A DNA stretch of 64,000 nucleotides from an uncultured Roseburia sp. (GCA_946002055.1 CAMFYL010000003.1:1-64000), one strand, 5' to 3'. Positions 16,432-25,059 are shown, counted from the first letter of the stretch. Notes: generated from the sequence alone by a model not told the origin. Translations and numbers: made by a program.

Positions 16432-17136
16432 TTAGTGAAGTTTATTCTTGTCACAGCAAGGCATATTCATTTCAGATGGAGGAATCATAGGCCTTGGCTG
16501 CTTCTGGGGACAATTAAAATCTGTTTTTGCAGAACCGCTTGGCAAATCAAATTCCGGATTGATGGCGTAGAAGTTCTTTTCATTTAACCGGTCTGTTGCG
16601 ATGCGGAGTGCTTCGCCAAAACGCTGGAAATGCACAACTTCTCTTGCGCGAAGAAAACGGATTGGGTCAATGATATCAGGATCCTTAATCATTCGAAGAA
16701 TATTGTCGTAGGTGGTTCTTGCCTTTTGCTCGGCCGCCATATCTTCATAGAGGTCTGTGATGGTATCGCCCTTGGACTGGAAGGATGCAGCGGTGTAAGG
16801 GAAGCCCGCTGCTGCCTGAGGATAAACTGCTAAGGTGTGATCCACAAAATATTTATCAAATCCTGCAGCCTTGATTTCCTCAGGGGAAAGGCCATCTGTC
16901 AACTGATAGACAATGGTTGATACCATCTCAAGATGGGAAAGCTCCTCAACTGCGATATCGGTAAGAAGTCCTGCAACCTCACGATATGGCATAGTGTATC
17001 GCTGTGAAAGATAACGAAGGGAAGCTCCCAGTTCACCATCCGGGCCACCATACTGGCTAATGATAAAGGCGGCTGCCTGAGGATTTTTCTGGGTAATGTT
17101 GATTGGATACTGCAAACGCTTTTCGTAGTTAAACAT
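16432..17136 (-). CDS. cotJC: CotJC, spore-coat manganese catalase-like protein
   Basis: A 234-residue member of the manganese catalase/CotJC family. Metal-ligand-type Glu/His patterns are visible in DIAVEELSHLEMV, YEDMAAEQKA and REVVHFQRFGEAL on four predicted helices. It is shorter than full manganese catalases, as usual for CotJC. It is a spore coat component and may remove peroxide. The tail is Cys/Pro-rich (NMPCCDKN). The start overlaps the cotJB stop by one base (TAATG), so it is translated with cotJB as the last gene of cotJABC. Confidence 0.9.
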   Translation of the reverse strand: MFNYEKRLQYPINITQKNPQAAAFIISQYGGPDGELGASLRYLSQRYTMPYREVAGLLTDIAVEELSHLEMVSTIVYQLTDGLSPEEIKAAGFDKYFVDHTLAVYPQAAAGFPYTAASFQSKGDTITDLYEDMAAEQKARTTYDNILRMIKDPDIIDPIRFLRAREVVHFQRFGEALRIATDRLNEKNFYAINPEFDLPSGSAKTDFNCPQKQPRPMIPPSEMNMPCCDKNKLH

Positions 17137-17402
17137 TAATCATTTCTCCTTTCCCATGGATTCTTTTGAAGTCCCCAGCACCAGAGATGATCAGGTGTTG
17201 CTGTGGACAAGGTTAGAGGACCGTAAGCGTCGGCATATTCCCTCAATGCTTTTTTGTATAGGGACTGATAGTGGTTAAAGTGGTCCATTGCTACTTCATC
17301 GCAGGGGTGGGTGTCTAAGTATTCTGTTAAATCCACTAACATCAAACTTACCATATCAATCCAGTGTAGAAGCTGTTCTTGAGAACGAAATTGTGCCATC
17401 AT
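17136..17402 (-). CDS. cotJB: CotJB, spore coat protein
   Basis: An 88-residue protein matching CotJB: SQEQLLHWIDMVSLMLVDLTEYLDTHPCDEVAMDHFNHYQ, then YADAYGPLTLS and a WCWGLQKNPWE ending, in which the Trp/Pro end is characteristic. It is needed with CotJA and CotJC for assembly of this coat layer in Bacillus. It overlaps cotJA by four bases upstream and cotJC by one downstream, so the three are translationally coupled. Confidence 0.85.
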   Translation of the reverse strand: MMAQFRSQEQLLHWIDMVSLMLVDLTEYLDTHPCDEVAMDHFNHYQSLYKKALREYADAYGPLTLSTATPDHLWCWGLQKNPWERRND

Positions 17403-17596
17403 TTGATTCTCCTTCCTTCAAAAGGTTTATTTAGTTCCGGGAAAATGGTTCCCACCTGCAAAGCTTTGTCTGGCTCGTAGAGGGTATGAAGATTTTGCCA
17501 GGGCACATAACCCATTGCTACCGCAAGGCCTTCCAGTTCATCATTGTTGTTTCTGGGGCAAAGATTGTTTTTGCCTGAATATAAACAATTGCTCAT
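17399..17596 (-). CDS. cotJA: CotJA, spore coat-associated protein
   Basis: A 65-residue protein from ATG 17596. An ATG at 17614 is in frame but has no ribosome site, while AAGGA lies seven bases before 17596. The conserved CotJA block LAVAMGYVPWQNLHTLYEPDKALQVGTIFPEL is visible. The N-terminus holds two cysteines (NCLYSGKNNLCPRN). First gene of cotJABC, downstream of a sporulation-type -10 element. Confidence 0.8.
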   Translation of the reverse strand: MSNCLYSGKNNLCPRNNNDELEGLAVAMGYVPWQNLHTLYEPDKALQVGTIFPELNKPFEGRRIK

Positions 17597-17624
17597 ACTA
17601 CATTCCTTATTCATATCTTAGTAA

Positions 17625-17651
17625 TATGTTATGAGAAAGGGATAGTTTGGT
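17625..17651 (-). promoter_or_regulatory. Putative mother-cell sporulation (sigma-E/sigma-K type) promoter of cotJABC
   Basis: On the minus strand CATAACATA (17633-17625) fits the CATAnnnTA -10 shared by sigma-E and sigma-K. An AC dinucleotide (17651-17650) lies 16 bases upstream, as in sigma-K -35 sites. The start site would fall about 20 bases before the cotJA ATG. Known cotJ operons are mother-cell expressed. Sigma-E and sigma-K cannot be told apart from this sequence. Confidence 0.45.
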
Positions 17652-17673
17652 GCTGAAAAAAGACTACCCTTCA

Positions 17674-17702
17674 TTGACAAAACAGGTAGATTTTTCTATG
17701 AT
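17674..17702 (+). promoter_or_regulatory. Sigma-A promoter of gltX
   Basis: Perfect TTGACA (17674-17679), a spacer of 17 and TATGAT (17697-17702). The start site is near 17709, with a leader of about 30 bases and AAAGGA before the gltX ATG. No T-box leader is present. Confidence 0.8.
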
Positions 17703-17739
17703 AGGTTAGGAAATACGCACAAGACAGAAAGGAAATATC

Positions 17740-19200
17740 ATGAGTAAAGTTAGAACAAGATTTGCTCCAAGCCCAACAGGTCGTATGCATGTTGGTAATC
17801 TGCGTACCGCACTTTATGCATATTTGATTGCAAAGCACGAGGGTGGAGATTTTATACTTCGAATTGAAGATACAGATCAGGAGCGCTATGTGGAAGGCGC
17901 CGTAGATATTATTTATCGTACCTTGTCCGGTACCGGACTGATCCACGACGAGGGTCCGGATAAAGACGGCGGCGTTGGTCCGTACATTCAGAGTGAGAGA
18001 CAAGCCAGCGGCATTTATTTGGAGTATGCCAAGAAGTTGATTGAAAAGGGGGAAGCATATTATTGCTTCTGCGATCAGGAGAGACTTGACAGCCTTCGCC
18101 AGACAGTTGCCGGAAAAGAAATTTCTATTTACGATAAGCATTGCTTACATTTGACAAAGGAAGAAATTGAGGCAAATTTAGCAGCCGGAAAGCCATATGT
18201 AATCCGTCAGAACAATCCTCGTACGGGAACAACAACCTTCTCTGATGAGATATATGGCGATATTACCGTAGACAACGCTGAACTTGATGACATGATTCTG
18301 ATTAAGTCCGACGGATACCCTACCTACAACTTTGCCAATGTGGTTGATGATCATTTGATGGGAATTACACATGTGGTTCGTGGGAATGAGTATCTTTCCT
18401 CATCGCCTAAATATAATCGCTTGTATGAGGCATTTGGGTGGGAGGTTCCTGTTTATGTTCACTGTCCGCTTATCACAAATGAAGAACACCAAAAGCTTAG
18501 CAAGCGTAGTGGCCATTCTTCCTATGAAGATTTGTTGGAACAGGGATTTTTGACAGAGACCATCGTGAATTTTGTGGCGCTTTTGGGATGGAGTCCGGAG
18601 GACAACCAGGAAATCTTTTCCTTGGATGAGCTGGTGAAAGCCTTTGATTATCACCATATGAGCAAGTCTCCGGCGGTATTTGATACAACAAAGCTTCGCT
18701 GGATGAACGGAGAATACTTAAAGGCAATGGATTTTGATAAGTTCTATGAAATGGCAGAGCCATACATCAAGGAAGTCATCACAAAGGACTATGATTTGAA
18801 GAAGATTGCCGCTATGGTTAAGACTCGTATCGAGACATTTCTTGACATCAAGGATCACATCGATTTCTTTGAGGGTGTACCGGAGTATGACATTGCAATG
18901 TATGCCCACAAGAAGATGAAGACAACCCCTGAGACTTCACTGGAAGTTCTCCGTGAGGTTTTGCCAACACTACAAGCCTTGGATGATTATTCCAATGATG
19001 CCATTTATGCTGCACTCAGCAATTTTGTGGCAGAGAAGGGTTACAAGAATGGTTATGTTCTCTGGCCAGTGCGTACAGCTGTTTCAGGAAAGCAGATGAC
19101 ACCCGGCGGTGCAACGGAGATCATGGAAGTCCTAGGCAAGGAGGAGTCTCTTACAAGAATTCAAAGTGCAATTGAGAAGCTTGAGATAGAACTAGCATAG
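17740..19200 (+). CDS. gltX: Glutamate--tRNA ligase
   Basis: A 486-residue class I aminoacyl-tRNA synthetase. The first motif is [13 protein letters not shown] with the HIGH-like tetrad at residues 17-20. The KMSKS-like loop is KLSKR (252-256). [35 protein letters not shown] and the C-terminal [14 protein letters not shown] are typical of GltX. It charges tRNA-Glu, and often also tRNA-Gln in organisms that use a GatCAB transamidation route. It is transcribed from its own promoter and may continue into the helicase gene 54 bases on, with no terminator seen between. Confidence 0.95.
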   Translation: MSKVRTRFAPSPTGRMHVGNLRTALYAYLIAKHEGGDFILRIEDTDQERYVEGAVDIIYRTLSGTGLIHDEGPDKDGGVGPYIQSERQASGIYLEYAKKLIEKGEAYYCFCDQERLDSLRQTVAGKEISIYDKHCLHLTKEEIEANLAAGKPYVIRQNNPRTGTTTFSDEIYGDITVDNAELDDMILIKSDGYPTYNFANVVDDHLMGITHVVRGNEYLSSSPKYNRLYEAFGWEVPVYVHCPLITNEEHQKLSKRSGHSSYEDLLEQGFLTETIVNFVALLGWSPEDNQEIFSLDELVKAFDYHHMSKSPAVFDTTKLRWMNGEYLKAMDFDKFYEMAEPYIKEVITKDYDLKKIAAMVKTRIETFLDIKDHIDFFEGVPEYDIAMYAHKKMKTTPETSLEVLREVLPTLQALDDYSNDAIYAALSNFVAEKGYKNGYVLWPVRTAVSGKQMTPGGATEIMEVLGKEESLTRIQSAIEKLEIELA

Positions 19201-19254
19201 GAAATTGAATATTTAGCGGATAGATGAGATAAGAGAAGAGTGGAAAGGATGATT

Positions 19255-21090
19255 ATGCTTAGTACATCGCAACAACAGGCGGTGAATCATGTCAATGGCC
19301 CCTGTTTGACTCTTGCCGGCCCCGGAAGTGGAAAGACCTATGTCTTAACCCGTAGAATTTGCCATCTTATCTCAGAGGAAGGAGTGAATCCGGAGAGTAT
19401 TCTGGTGATTACCTTTACGAAAGCCGCTGCTATAGAAATGAAGGAGCGCTTTTTCTCTTTGATGGGGGAAAGCGCTCCCGTTGTTTTTGGAACCTTTCAC
19501 TCTGTTTTTTTACAAATGCTTTGCAGTGAGCCAAGGTTTAGAGGATATGAACTCATTACGGGAAAACGCAAATATGGAATTCTGAAGGAAGTTATGGCAT
19601 CCTGTGAGATTCCCATAGAAAGTGATGAGGATTTGGACACATTGGAAAAAGACATCAGCTTTGTGAAAAATGCTGACACCTCTGTCTTAGAGTTTGCAAA
19701 GGAGACCTTGTGGGACCAGGATTTTGTAAGGCTATATGAGCATTATGAGGCTAGGAAAGCATCCTATAGATTCATGGATTTTGATGATATGCTCACAAAG
19801 GCCAGGGATATGCTAAAATCAGACATTACCTTTCGTGAGAAATGGCAGAGAAGATTTTGTTACATTCTGGTGGACGAGGTGCAGGATATGAATGCGATTC
19901 AGTATGAAGCGGTGCGCTTACTTGCCCTTCCGGAGAATAATCTTTTTGTGGTAGGGGACGATGACCAGTCTATTTATGGATTTCGTGGTGCCAATCCGGA
20001 GCTGATGCTACACTTTCAGGAGGACTATCCTGAGGCAAAAGTCATACGGCTTGGTGAGAATTATCGAAGTGACCGTCAAATTGTAGAGGCGGCAGGAAGA
20101 TTGATTGCTCACAATACCAACCGATTTGCAAAAGAAGTGAAGACCCATAGTGAGGAGGCGGGCATATGGAGTGTGGTATCCTGCCGAGATGGAGATTGGG
20201 AAGCGGACTATATTTGTAAGACATTGCTTCAATGGCACGATGAGGGAGAAGCATTTGGAGATATGGCGGTGCTATTTCGCAACCACGCTCATTGTCAGAA
20301 GCTGGTGGAAGCATTATCAGATGCCAAGGTGCCTTGCTTTTTGCGGGAGCCGGCAAAGAATCCATATCAGCACTACGTGATGCAGGATTTGGTGGCGTAT
20401 TTAAGACTTGGCAGTAAGATGCTTCACAGGAGAGATCTCTTTCGCATTATGAATCGGCCAAATCGTTACTTTTCAAGGGCTAGTGTGACGTCCGAATGGA
20501 TTACCTTTGAGCATTGGAAGACATATTATAAGCAACAATCCTGGCTTTATGAGAGAGTGGAGCAACTAGAACGCCATGTGAACTTTTATGGAAGGCTGTC
20601 AGGAAAAGGGGCAGTGAAGTACATCCGAAAGGTAGTGGGATATGATGCATATTTATCAGAATGTGCCAGGTCGGAGGATGAGTTAGATGCTATGATGCAA
20701 GTGGCGGATGCCTTTGAAGATTTGGCAAAGGAGGGTGCGTCCATTGCAGAGCTTCTTCATCGCTGGGAACAGACGAAATCACAATTCGACCGAATGAATG
20801 AAGAAATAAACAAAGAAAACAATGGTGGGGTGGGGCTCTATACCCTGCATGGCTCCAAGGGGCTGGAGTTTTCCCGGGTGGTTATGTTGGGATGTAACGA
20901 AGGTAAAATCCCATCACGGCGGGCCAAAACAGAAAAACAGGTGGAAGAAGAGAGACGTCTGTTTTATGTTGGAATGACAAGGGCGAAAAAACAGTTGCTT
21001 TTCACCTTTGTGGAAAAGGAAAAAGACGAAAAAATAAGCCCCTCGCGATTCCTTGGGGAACTGCAAGAGGCAGTTGAGCTAAAGAATTAG
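19255..21090 (+). CDS. UvrD/Rep-family ATP-dependent DNA helicase
   Basis: A 611-residue superfamily 1A helicase. All core motifs are visible: LAGPGSGKTYVLTRRI (I), VITFTKAAAIEMKERF (Ia), ILVDEVQDMNAIQ (II), VVGDDDQSIYGFRGAN (III), RLGENYRSDRQIV (IV), YTLHGSKGLEFSRVVMLG (V) and RRLFYVGMTRAKKQLLF (VI). It is about 100-150 residues shorter than PcrA/UvrD, mainly at the C-terminus. In-frame starts GTG 19240 and ATG 19249 also exist; 19255 is chosen for AAAGGA five bases upstream. It unwinds DNA 3'-5' in repair or replication restart. Its stop overlaps the convergent DUF1292 gene by four bases. Confidence 0.88.
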   Translation: MLSTSQQQAVNHVNGPCLTLAGPGSGKTYVLTRRICHLISEEGVNPESILVITFTKAAAIEMKERFFSLMGESAPVVFGTFHSVFLQMLCSEPRFRGYELITGKRKYGILKEVMASCEIPIESDEDLDTLEKDISFVKNADTSVLEFAKETLWDQDFVRLYEHYEARKASYRFMDFDDMLTKARDMLKSDITFREKWQRRFCYILVDEVQDMNAIQYEAVRLLALPENNLFVVGDDDQSIYGFRGANPELMLHFQEDYPEAKVIRLGENYRSDRQIVEAAGRLIAHNTNRFAKEVKTHSEEAGIWSVVSCRDGDWEADYICKTLLQWHDEGEAFGDMAVLFRNHAHCQKLVEALSDAKVPCFLREPAKNPYQHYVMQDLVAYLRLGSKMLHRRDLFRIMNRPNRYFSRASVTSEWITFEHWKTYYKQQSWLYERVEQLERHVNFYGRLSGKGAVKYIRKVVGYDAYLSECARSEDELDAMMQVADAFEDLAKEGASIAELLHRWEQTKSQFDRMNEEINKENNGGVGLYTLHGSKGLEFSRVVMLGCNEGKIPSRRAKTEKQVEEERRLFYVGMTRAKKQLLFTFVEKEKDEKISPSRFLGELQEAVELKN

Positions 21091-21404
21091 TCCATTTCGT
21101 CAAACTGGGCTTCGTCTAAGAGTTCATCAAAACGTTCTTCAACAGCTTCGTACTCCTCGTCAGACTGAATGTTATCAAGGGATGGAGTACCGTTCTCATC
21201 CTCAAAATAACGATAGATGTAAACAGTATCATCGGTAACATTTTTGCCATTCTCCTGAAGTGGAAGAAGGGCGATGTAATCCTGTTCTCCAACATCAAAG
21301 ATGGTAAGAATTTCACAGGTTACTTCAGAACCATCATCCATATTTATGGTCACTACCACGTCGTCATCGTTTTCATCAACAGGAAATACTTCATTATCTG
21401 CCAT
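21087..21404 (-). CDS. DUF1292-family acidic protein
   Basis: A 105-residue, very acidic protein. VVVTINMDDGSEVTCEILTIFDVGEQDYIALLPL followed by VYIYRYFEDENG is the DUF1292 pattern. The family is common in Firmicutes and of unknown function. AAAGGAGA lies six bases before the ATG. It is read toward the helicase and overlaps it tail to tail by four bases, so no terminator can lie between them. The promoter is described separately. Confidence 0.85.
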   Translation of the reverse strand: MADNEVFPVDENDDDVVVTINMDDGSEVTCEILTIFDVGEQDYIALLPLQENGKNVTDDTVYIYRYFEDENGTPSLDNIQSDEEYEAVEERFDELLDEAQFDEMD

Positions 21405-21450
21405 GCTTGGTCTCCTTTTTCTATTACAGTTTTAGATTTTTCATGAAAAG

Positions 21451-21479
21451 ATTATACGAAAGAGTTTGGAAAAAAGCAA
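21451..21479 (-). promoter_or_regulatory. Sigma-A promoter of the DUF1292 gene
   Basis: On the minus strand TTGCTT (21479-21474), a spacer of 17 and a perfect TATAAT (21456-21451). It overlaps the opposite promoter at 21466-21494. Confidence 0.65.
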
Positions 21480-21494
21480 CATTTCAAGTATAAT
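21466..21494 (+). promoter_or_regulatory. Sigma-A promoter of the GH13-like gene, possibly giving a leaderless mRNA
   Basis: TTGGAA (21466-21471), a spacer of 17 and a perfect TATAAT (21489-21494). The expected start site, about seven bases on, coincides with the ATG at 21502. No Shine-Dalgarno site is visible before any nearby start. The TTG at 21466 opens the reading frame but is better read as the -35 element. Confidence 0.55.
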
Positions 21495-21501
21495 GAACTT
21501 T

Positions 21502-23325
21502 ATGAAAACGAGAATTGGTGATTTTGGAAAATTTGGTACAGAAGAAGTGAATGATGGCGTAATGTTCACCTTTGCGGTGGAAGGAGAAGATTCTTGCGCC
21601 ATTGAGTTATATCGTGTGTCAAATCATTTGTTGAAGGAGACCGTTTTCCTACCGGAGGAATATCGCATTGGTGATGTATATTCTGTTGTTTTGTGTGGCC
21701 AGAATATCAAGAACTTTGGTTATCGCATCAGGCTGGGGGAAACCTCCTTTGTAGACCCCTATACAAGTGTAATCTACGGTCGCAATCGATGGAATGATTC
21801 TTCCCGTAGCGCAAAAGATTATGCTGTATTAGGTGGTGTTTCCCACGATTCCTATCAGTGGAAGCATGCTGCAAATGACATTGCACCTACAAATATGGTT
21901 ATGTACAAGCTTCACATGCGTGGCTTTACGATGAATCATGGTCTGCCTGCCTCTAAGCGCGGCAATTACTTGGGGCTTTTACAGCATTTGCCGTATTTAC
22001 AGGAACTGGGTGTAACCAGCCTTGAGCTACAGCCAATTTACGATTTTGAGGAAATCATGCTTGAGAAGCATCAGGAGATTTCTCCTAAGGGTGATGTTTC
22101 CTGGCGTGTGGAATCCATAGATAAGACCAATTATTGGGGATATGGAGATGCCTTTTATATGGCACCCAAAGCCAGCTATTTTGGTGGAAGGGATGCCGCA
22201 ACGAACTGTAAGTCAATGGTGGATGCCATTCACGGAGCAGGCATGGAAGTGGTTCTTGAAATGTCCTTTGCAGAGACAATTTCGGAGGACTATATGCTGG
22301 ACTGCTTGTGGCACTGGGTAAAGGAATATCACGTGGATGGATTTCATTTGCTTGGATGCAATGTGCCCATAAGACGCATTGCAAAGGACAAGCGATTGGC
22401 TCGCACCAAGATTTTCCATGATCATATCCCCCAGGACTTGCTGGATGCTGAGAAGGGAAGAAAACATCTATTCCTATATAATGACGGCTTTATGTGTGTT
22501 TGCCGTCAGATGCAGAATCATATGCAGGGTTCTATGGTGCAGTTTACCAATCATCTGCGTCGACAAAACGATAGATACGGCTTTGTAAATTATATGGCAA
22601 ATACCAATGGGTTTACCCTTTGGGATTCCTATTGTTATGGAGAGAAGCATAATCAGGCCAATGGCGAAGAAAATCGAGATGGCAATAATGTGAACTACAG
22701 TTTTAACTACGGAGTTGAGGGAGAAAGCAAAAACCGTCATATCCATCAGTTGCGGATGCTTCAGATGAGAAATGGACTTTGTGCCTGCCTGCTGTCGCAG
22801 GCCATTCCATTGCTTCGATCAGGTGATGAGCTAGCTAATTCACAGCAGGGTAACAATAATCCATACTGTCAGGATAATGCTCTTGGCTGGGTCCAGTTTG
22901 CCAAGACAAAAGGACGGGCTCAGTTATTATCCTTTGTTCAGGGGCTTATTGCTTTTCGCAAAAACCATGCAATCCTTCACTGTGAAGAGGCAATGCATCT
23001 CAACGATTATCATCATCTCGGCGCGCCGGACTTGTCCTACCATGGCACAGAACCATGGCTTATGGGAATCGGAGAGGAGATGAAAGCGGTAGGTGTTTTC
23101 TATAATGGTGCCTACGAATCTGAGTCTGCTGACAATGTCTATGTGGCATACAACTACCACTATGAGGAAGCTACTCTGGCATTGCCAAAGATATCTGGCA
23201 ATAGAAAGTGGTCCTTAGTGATGAACACCGCCTCTTCGGATACTTTTTCCTTCCTACCGGTGGAATTAGACAATCAACAAACCATCTCGATTCCAAGCGG
23301 ATCAATTTCGATTTTGATATCGTAA
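21502..23325 (+). CDS. GlgX/isoamylase-like GH13 protein with lost catalytic residues (probable pseudoenzyme)
   Basis: About 607 residues with an N-terminal CBM48-like part (GDFGKFGTEEVNDGVMFTF) and a GH13 barrel related to glycogen-debranching enzymes (YKLHMRGFTMN, NYWGYGDAFYMAPKASY, GDELANSQQGNNNPYCQDN). The catalytic regions are altered. The nucleophile region GFRFD reads GFHLL (Leu at 22351). The region normally reading DVVxNH is LEMSFAE. The general-acid Glu is not conserved (KIFHD). The HDG motif reads TNG (Asn at 22606). All three catalytic carboxylates therefore appear missing. It may bind glucans without cleaving them, or act as a regulator. The start is uncertain: 21502 fits a leaderless transcript, while ATG 21493 and TTG 21466 are also in frame. 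Confidence 0.75.
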   Translation: MKTRIGDFGKFGTEEVNDGVMFTFAVEGEDSCAIELYRVSNHLLKETVFLPEEYRIGDVYSVVLCGQNIKNFGYRIRLGETSFVDPYTSVIYGRNRWNDSSRSAKDYAVLGGVSHDSYQWKHAANDIAPTNMVMYKLHMRGFTMNHGLPASKRGNYLGLLQHLPYLQELGVTSLELQPIYDFEEIMLEKHQEISPKGDVSWRVESIDKTNYWGYGDAFYMAPKASYFGGRDAATNCKSMVDAIHGAGMEVVLEMSFAETISEDYMLDCLWHWVKEYHVDGFHLLGCNVPIRRIAKDKRLARTKIFHDHIPQDLLDAEKGRKHLFLYNDGFMCVCRQMQNHMQGSMVQFTNHLRRQNDRYGFVNYMANTNGFTLWDSYCYGEKHNQANGEENRDGNNVNYSFNYGVEGESKNRHIHQLRMLQMRNGLCACLLSQAIPLLRSGDELANSQQGNNNPYCQDNALGWVQFAKTKGRAQLLSFVQGLIAFRKNHAILHCEEAMHLNDYHHLGAPDLSYHGTEPWLMGIGEEMKAVGVFYNGAYESESADNVYVAYNYHYEEATLALPKISGNRKWSLVMNTASSDTFSFLPVELDNQQTISIPSGSISILIS

Positions 23326-23340
23326 CGATTGTGGTATAAT
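23313..23340 (+). promoter_or_regulatory. Promoter of the DUF5662 gene, extended -10
   Basis: TATAAT at 23335-23340 preceded by TGG (extended -10), with a weak -35 TTTGAT (23313-23318) 16 bases upstream. The predicted start near 23347 coincides with the first base of the long hairpin that follows. Confidence 0.5.
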
Positions 23341-23346
23341 GTGGAT

Positions 23347-23429
23347 GCGCTACATGTGGATAACATTTTGGATGCAAGGACGATTCGCGAAGCCCATCCT
23401 GCAGACAAAATGTTATTCATGTGTAGTGT
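23347..23429 (+). ncRNA. Long structured 5' leader hairpin before the DUF5662 gene
   Basis: Bases 23347-23370 pair with 23406-23429 over 24 consecutive positions, five of them G-U wobbles that pair only in plus-strand RNA. The interior continues as TGCA-(A)-GGA (23373-23380) pairing with TCCTGCA (23397-23403). The hairpin begins at the predicted transcription start and ends shortly before the GAAAAGG ribosome site. No T-tract follows, so it is not a terminator. It could control translation or stability, or be a small RNA. The class is not recognised. Confidence 0.5.
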
Positions 23430-23449
23430 TAATAAAAGAAAAGGTTATT

Positions 23450-23995
23450 GTGTGTCAGATGAAAGCGTGGGAACATTTAAAGACGATCAATCATCATAAG
23501 AGACTGGTGATGAAGGCGTGTTTTGAGGTTGGACTTTATAAGCAGGGATTGCTGCACGATTTGTCCAAGTACAGCCCGGTAGAGTTTTTGGTTGGATGTA
23601 AATATTATCAGGGGGATAGAAGTCCAAATAATGCAGAGAGAGAGGCCACGGGTGTGAGTATGGCCTGGTTGCATCACAAGGGTAGAAATAAGCATCATTT
23701 TGAATATTGGATTGACTATGGCGTTGGCAAGGATGTTGGCATTGTAGGTATGAAGATGCCGGAGAAATATGTGGTTGAGATGTTTTGCGACCGCATCGCG
23801 GCGTGCAAGAACTACATGAAAGACAGTTATACAAACAGAAGTCCTCTGGAGTATTATGAGAAAGGGCGCCACAAGTATATCATTCATCCGGAGACGGATC
23901 AGCTATTGAAGGAAATGCTTATGATGCTGGCTGAGCAAGGTGAAAAGCAGACCTTTGCTTATATTCGAAAAGAAATATTAAAGAATACAAAATAA
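23450..23995 (+). CDS. DUF5662-family protein
   Basis: About 181 residues if started at GTG 23450, which has AAAGG five bases upstream; ATG 23459 (MKAWEHLKTINHHKRLV) is three codons later and equally usual. The sequence GLLHDLSKYSPVEF has an HD-like His-Asp pair, and WLHHKGRNKHHFEYWIDY holds further conserved histidines, as in DUF5662 proteins of Firmicutes. The histidines suggest a metal-binding, HD-phosphohydrolase-like fold, but this is not shown. It is the only gene behind the structured leader and is followed by trpS after 13 bases, so the two may be co-transcribed. Confidence 0.7.
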   Translation: MCQMKAWEHLKTINHHKRLVMKACFEVGLYKQGLLHDLSKYSPVEFLVGCKYYQGDRSPNNAEREATGVSMAWLHHKGRNKHHFEYWIDYGVGKDVGIVGMKMPEKYVVEMFCDRIAACKNYMKDSYTNRSPLEYYEKGRHKYIIHPETDQLLKEMLMMLAEQGEKQTFAYIRKEILKNTK

Positions 23996-24008
23996 AAGGA
24001 GAGATACA

Positions 24009-25013
24009 ATGGAAAAGGAAAAGAAAATCTTATATAGCGGAATGCAGGCCACAGGCACTTTGACATTGGGCAATTATCTGGGAGCATTAAAGAACTGGGT
24101 AAACCTCTGTGATGAATATGAGTGCTTTTACGGTGTAATGGATTTGCATTCACTTACCGTTCGACAGAATCCAACAGAATTTAGACAGAACGCAAGAAAA
24201 CTATATGCCCTTTATGTGGCAGCCGGACTGGATCCGGAAAAGAACTGTGTATACTATCAGTCACATGTCTCTGCCCACGCGGAACTGGGATGGATTCTTG
24301 ACTGCTTTACGTATATGGGAGAGTTGAATCGTATGACGCAGTTTAAGGATAAGGCTGCAAAGCACGCGGACAACATCAATGCAGGATTGTATACGTACCC
24401 TGTTTTGATGGCTGCTGATATTTTGTTATACCAGGCAGATGTGGTTCCCGTTGGTGTAGATCAGAAACAGCATTTGGAGATTACAAGAGATATCGCTGAG
24501 CGATTTAATAATATATACGGGGATGTATTTACCATTCCGGAACCATATATCGGTAAGGCAGGAGCGAAGATTATGAGCCTGCAGGAGCCTACCAAGAAAA
24601 TGTCAAAATCCGATGAAAATGTAAATGCAACCATTATGCTTTTGGATGACAGGGATACCATTATCCGTAAGTTTAAGCGTGCGGTTACGGATTCTGAGGC
24701 AGAGATTCGCTACGGTGAAGACAAGCCGGGCATTAGTAATCTGATGGATATTTACGGATGCGTAACCGGCAAATCACATGATGAGATTACAGCAGAATTT
24801 GCCGGAAAGGGGTATGGTGACTTCAAACTTGCTGTGGGTGAGTCCGTGGCAGATGAGTTGGCACCACTTCAGAAGCGTTACGAGGAACTGGTGAAGGATA
24901 AGGCCTACATTGAACACTGCATTAAGGAAAATGATGACAAGGCTCGTTATTTTGCAACAAAGACATTGCGCAAGGTTCAAAAGAAGGTAGGATTGACGGA
25001 ATTAATTAGATAA
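24009..25013 (+). CDS. trpS: Tryptophan--tRNA ligase
   Basis: A 334-residue class I synthetase. SGMQATGTLTLGNYLGAL carries the HIGH-like site (TLGN, residues 19-22) and KMSKS is perfect at 197-201. MAADILLYQADVVPVGVDQKQHLE is the TrpS signature. It charges tRNA-Trp. AAAAGGAGA precedes the ATG. No T-box leader is visible. It ends at a terminator shared with the start region of sigK. Confidence 0.95.
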   Translation: MEKEKKILYSGMQATGTLTLGNYLGALKNWVNLCDEYECFYGVMDLHSLTVRQNPTEFRQNARKLYALYVAAGLDPEKNCVYYQSHVSAHAELGWILDCFTYMGELNRMTQFKDKAAKHADNINAGLYTYPVLMAADILLYQADVVPVGVDQKQHLEITRDIAERFNNIYGDVFTIPEPYIGKAGAKIMSLQEPTKKMSKSDENVNATIMLLDDRDTIIRKFKRAVTDSEAEIRYGEDKPGISNLMDIYGCVTGKSHDEITAEFAGKGYGDFKLAVGESVADELAPLQKRYEELVKDKAYIEHCIKENDDKARYFATKTLRKVQKKVGLTELIR

Positions 25014-25025
25014 TATTTTTGATGG

Positions 25026-25050
25026 AAAGGCACTGTAAAAGGTGCCTTTT
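25026..25050 (+). terminator. Terminator of trpS
   Basis: AAAGGCAC (25026-25033) pairs with GTGCCTTT (25042-25049), with loop TGTAAAAG and a T-rich 3' arm ending TTTT. Confidence 0.7.
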
Positions 25051-25059
25051 CATAATATA
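25032..25059 (+). promoter_or_regulatory. Putative sigma-E/sigma-K-type promoter of sigK
   Basis: CATAATATA (25051-25059) fits the mother-cell -10 consensus CATAnnnTA. An AC (25032-25033) lies 17 bases upstream. It overlaps the trpS terminator. The start site would fall shortly before the sigK ribosome site. The region is AT-rich, so a chance match is possible. Confidence 0.35.

Noticed and set aside
21441-21456. TTTTTCATGAAAA as a CodY box before the GH13-like gene
   Set aside because: The half-sites are separated by two bases instead of one and flanking positions do not match the consensus.
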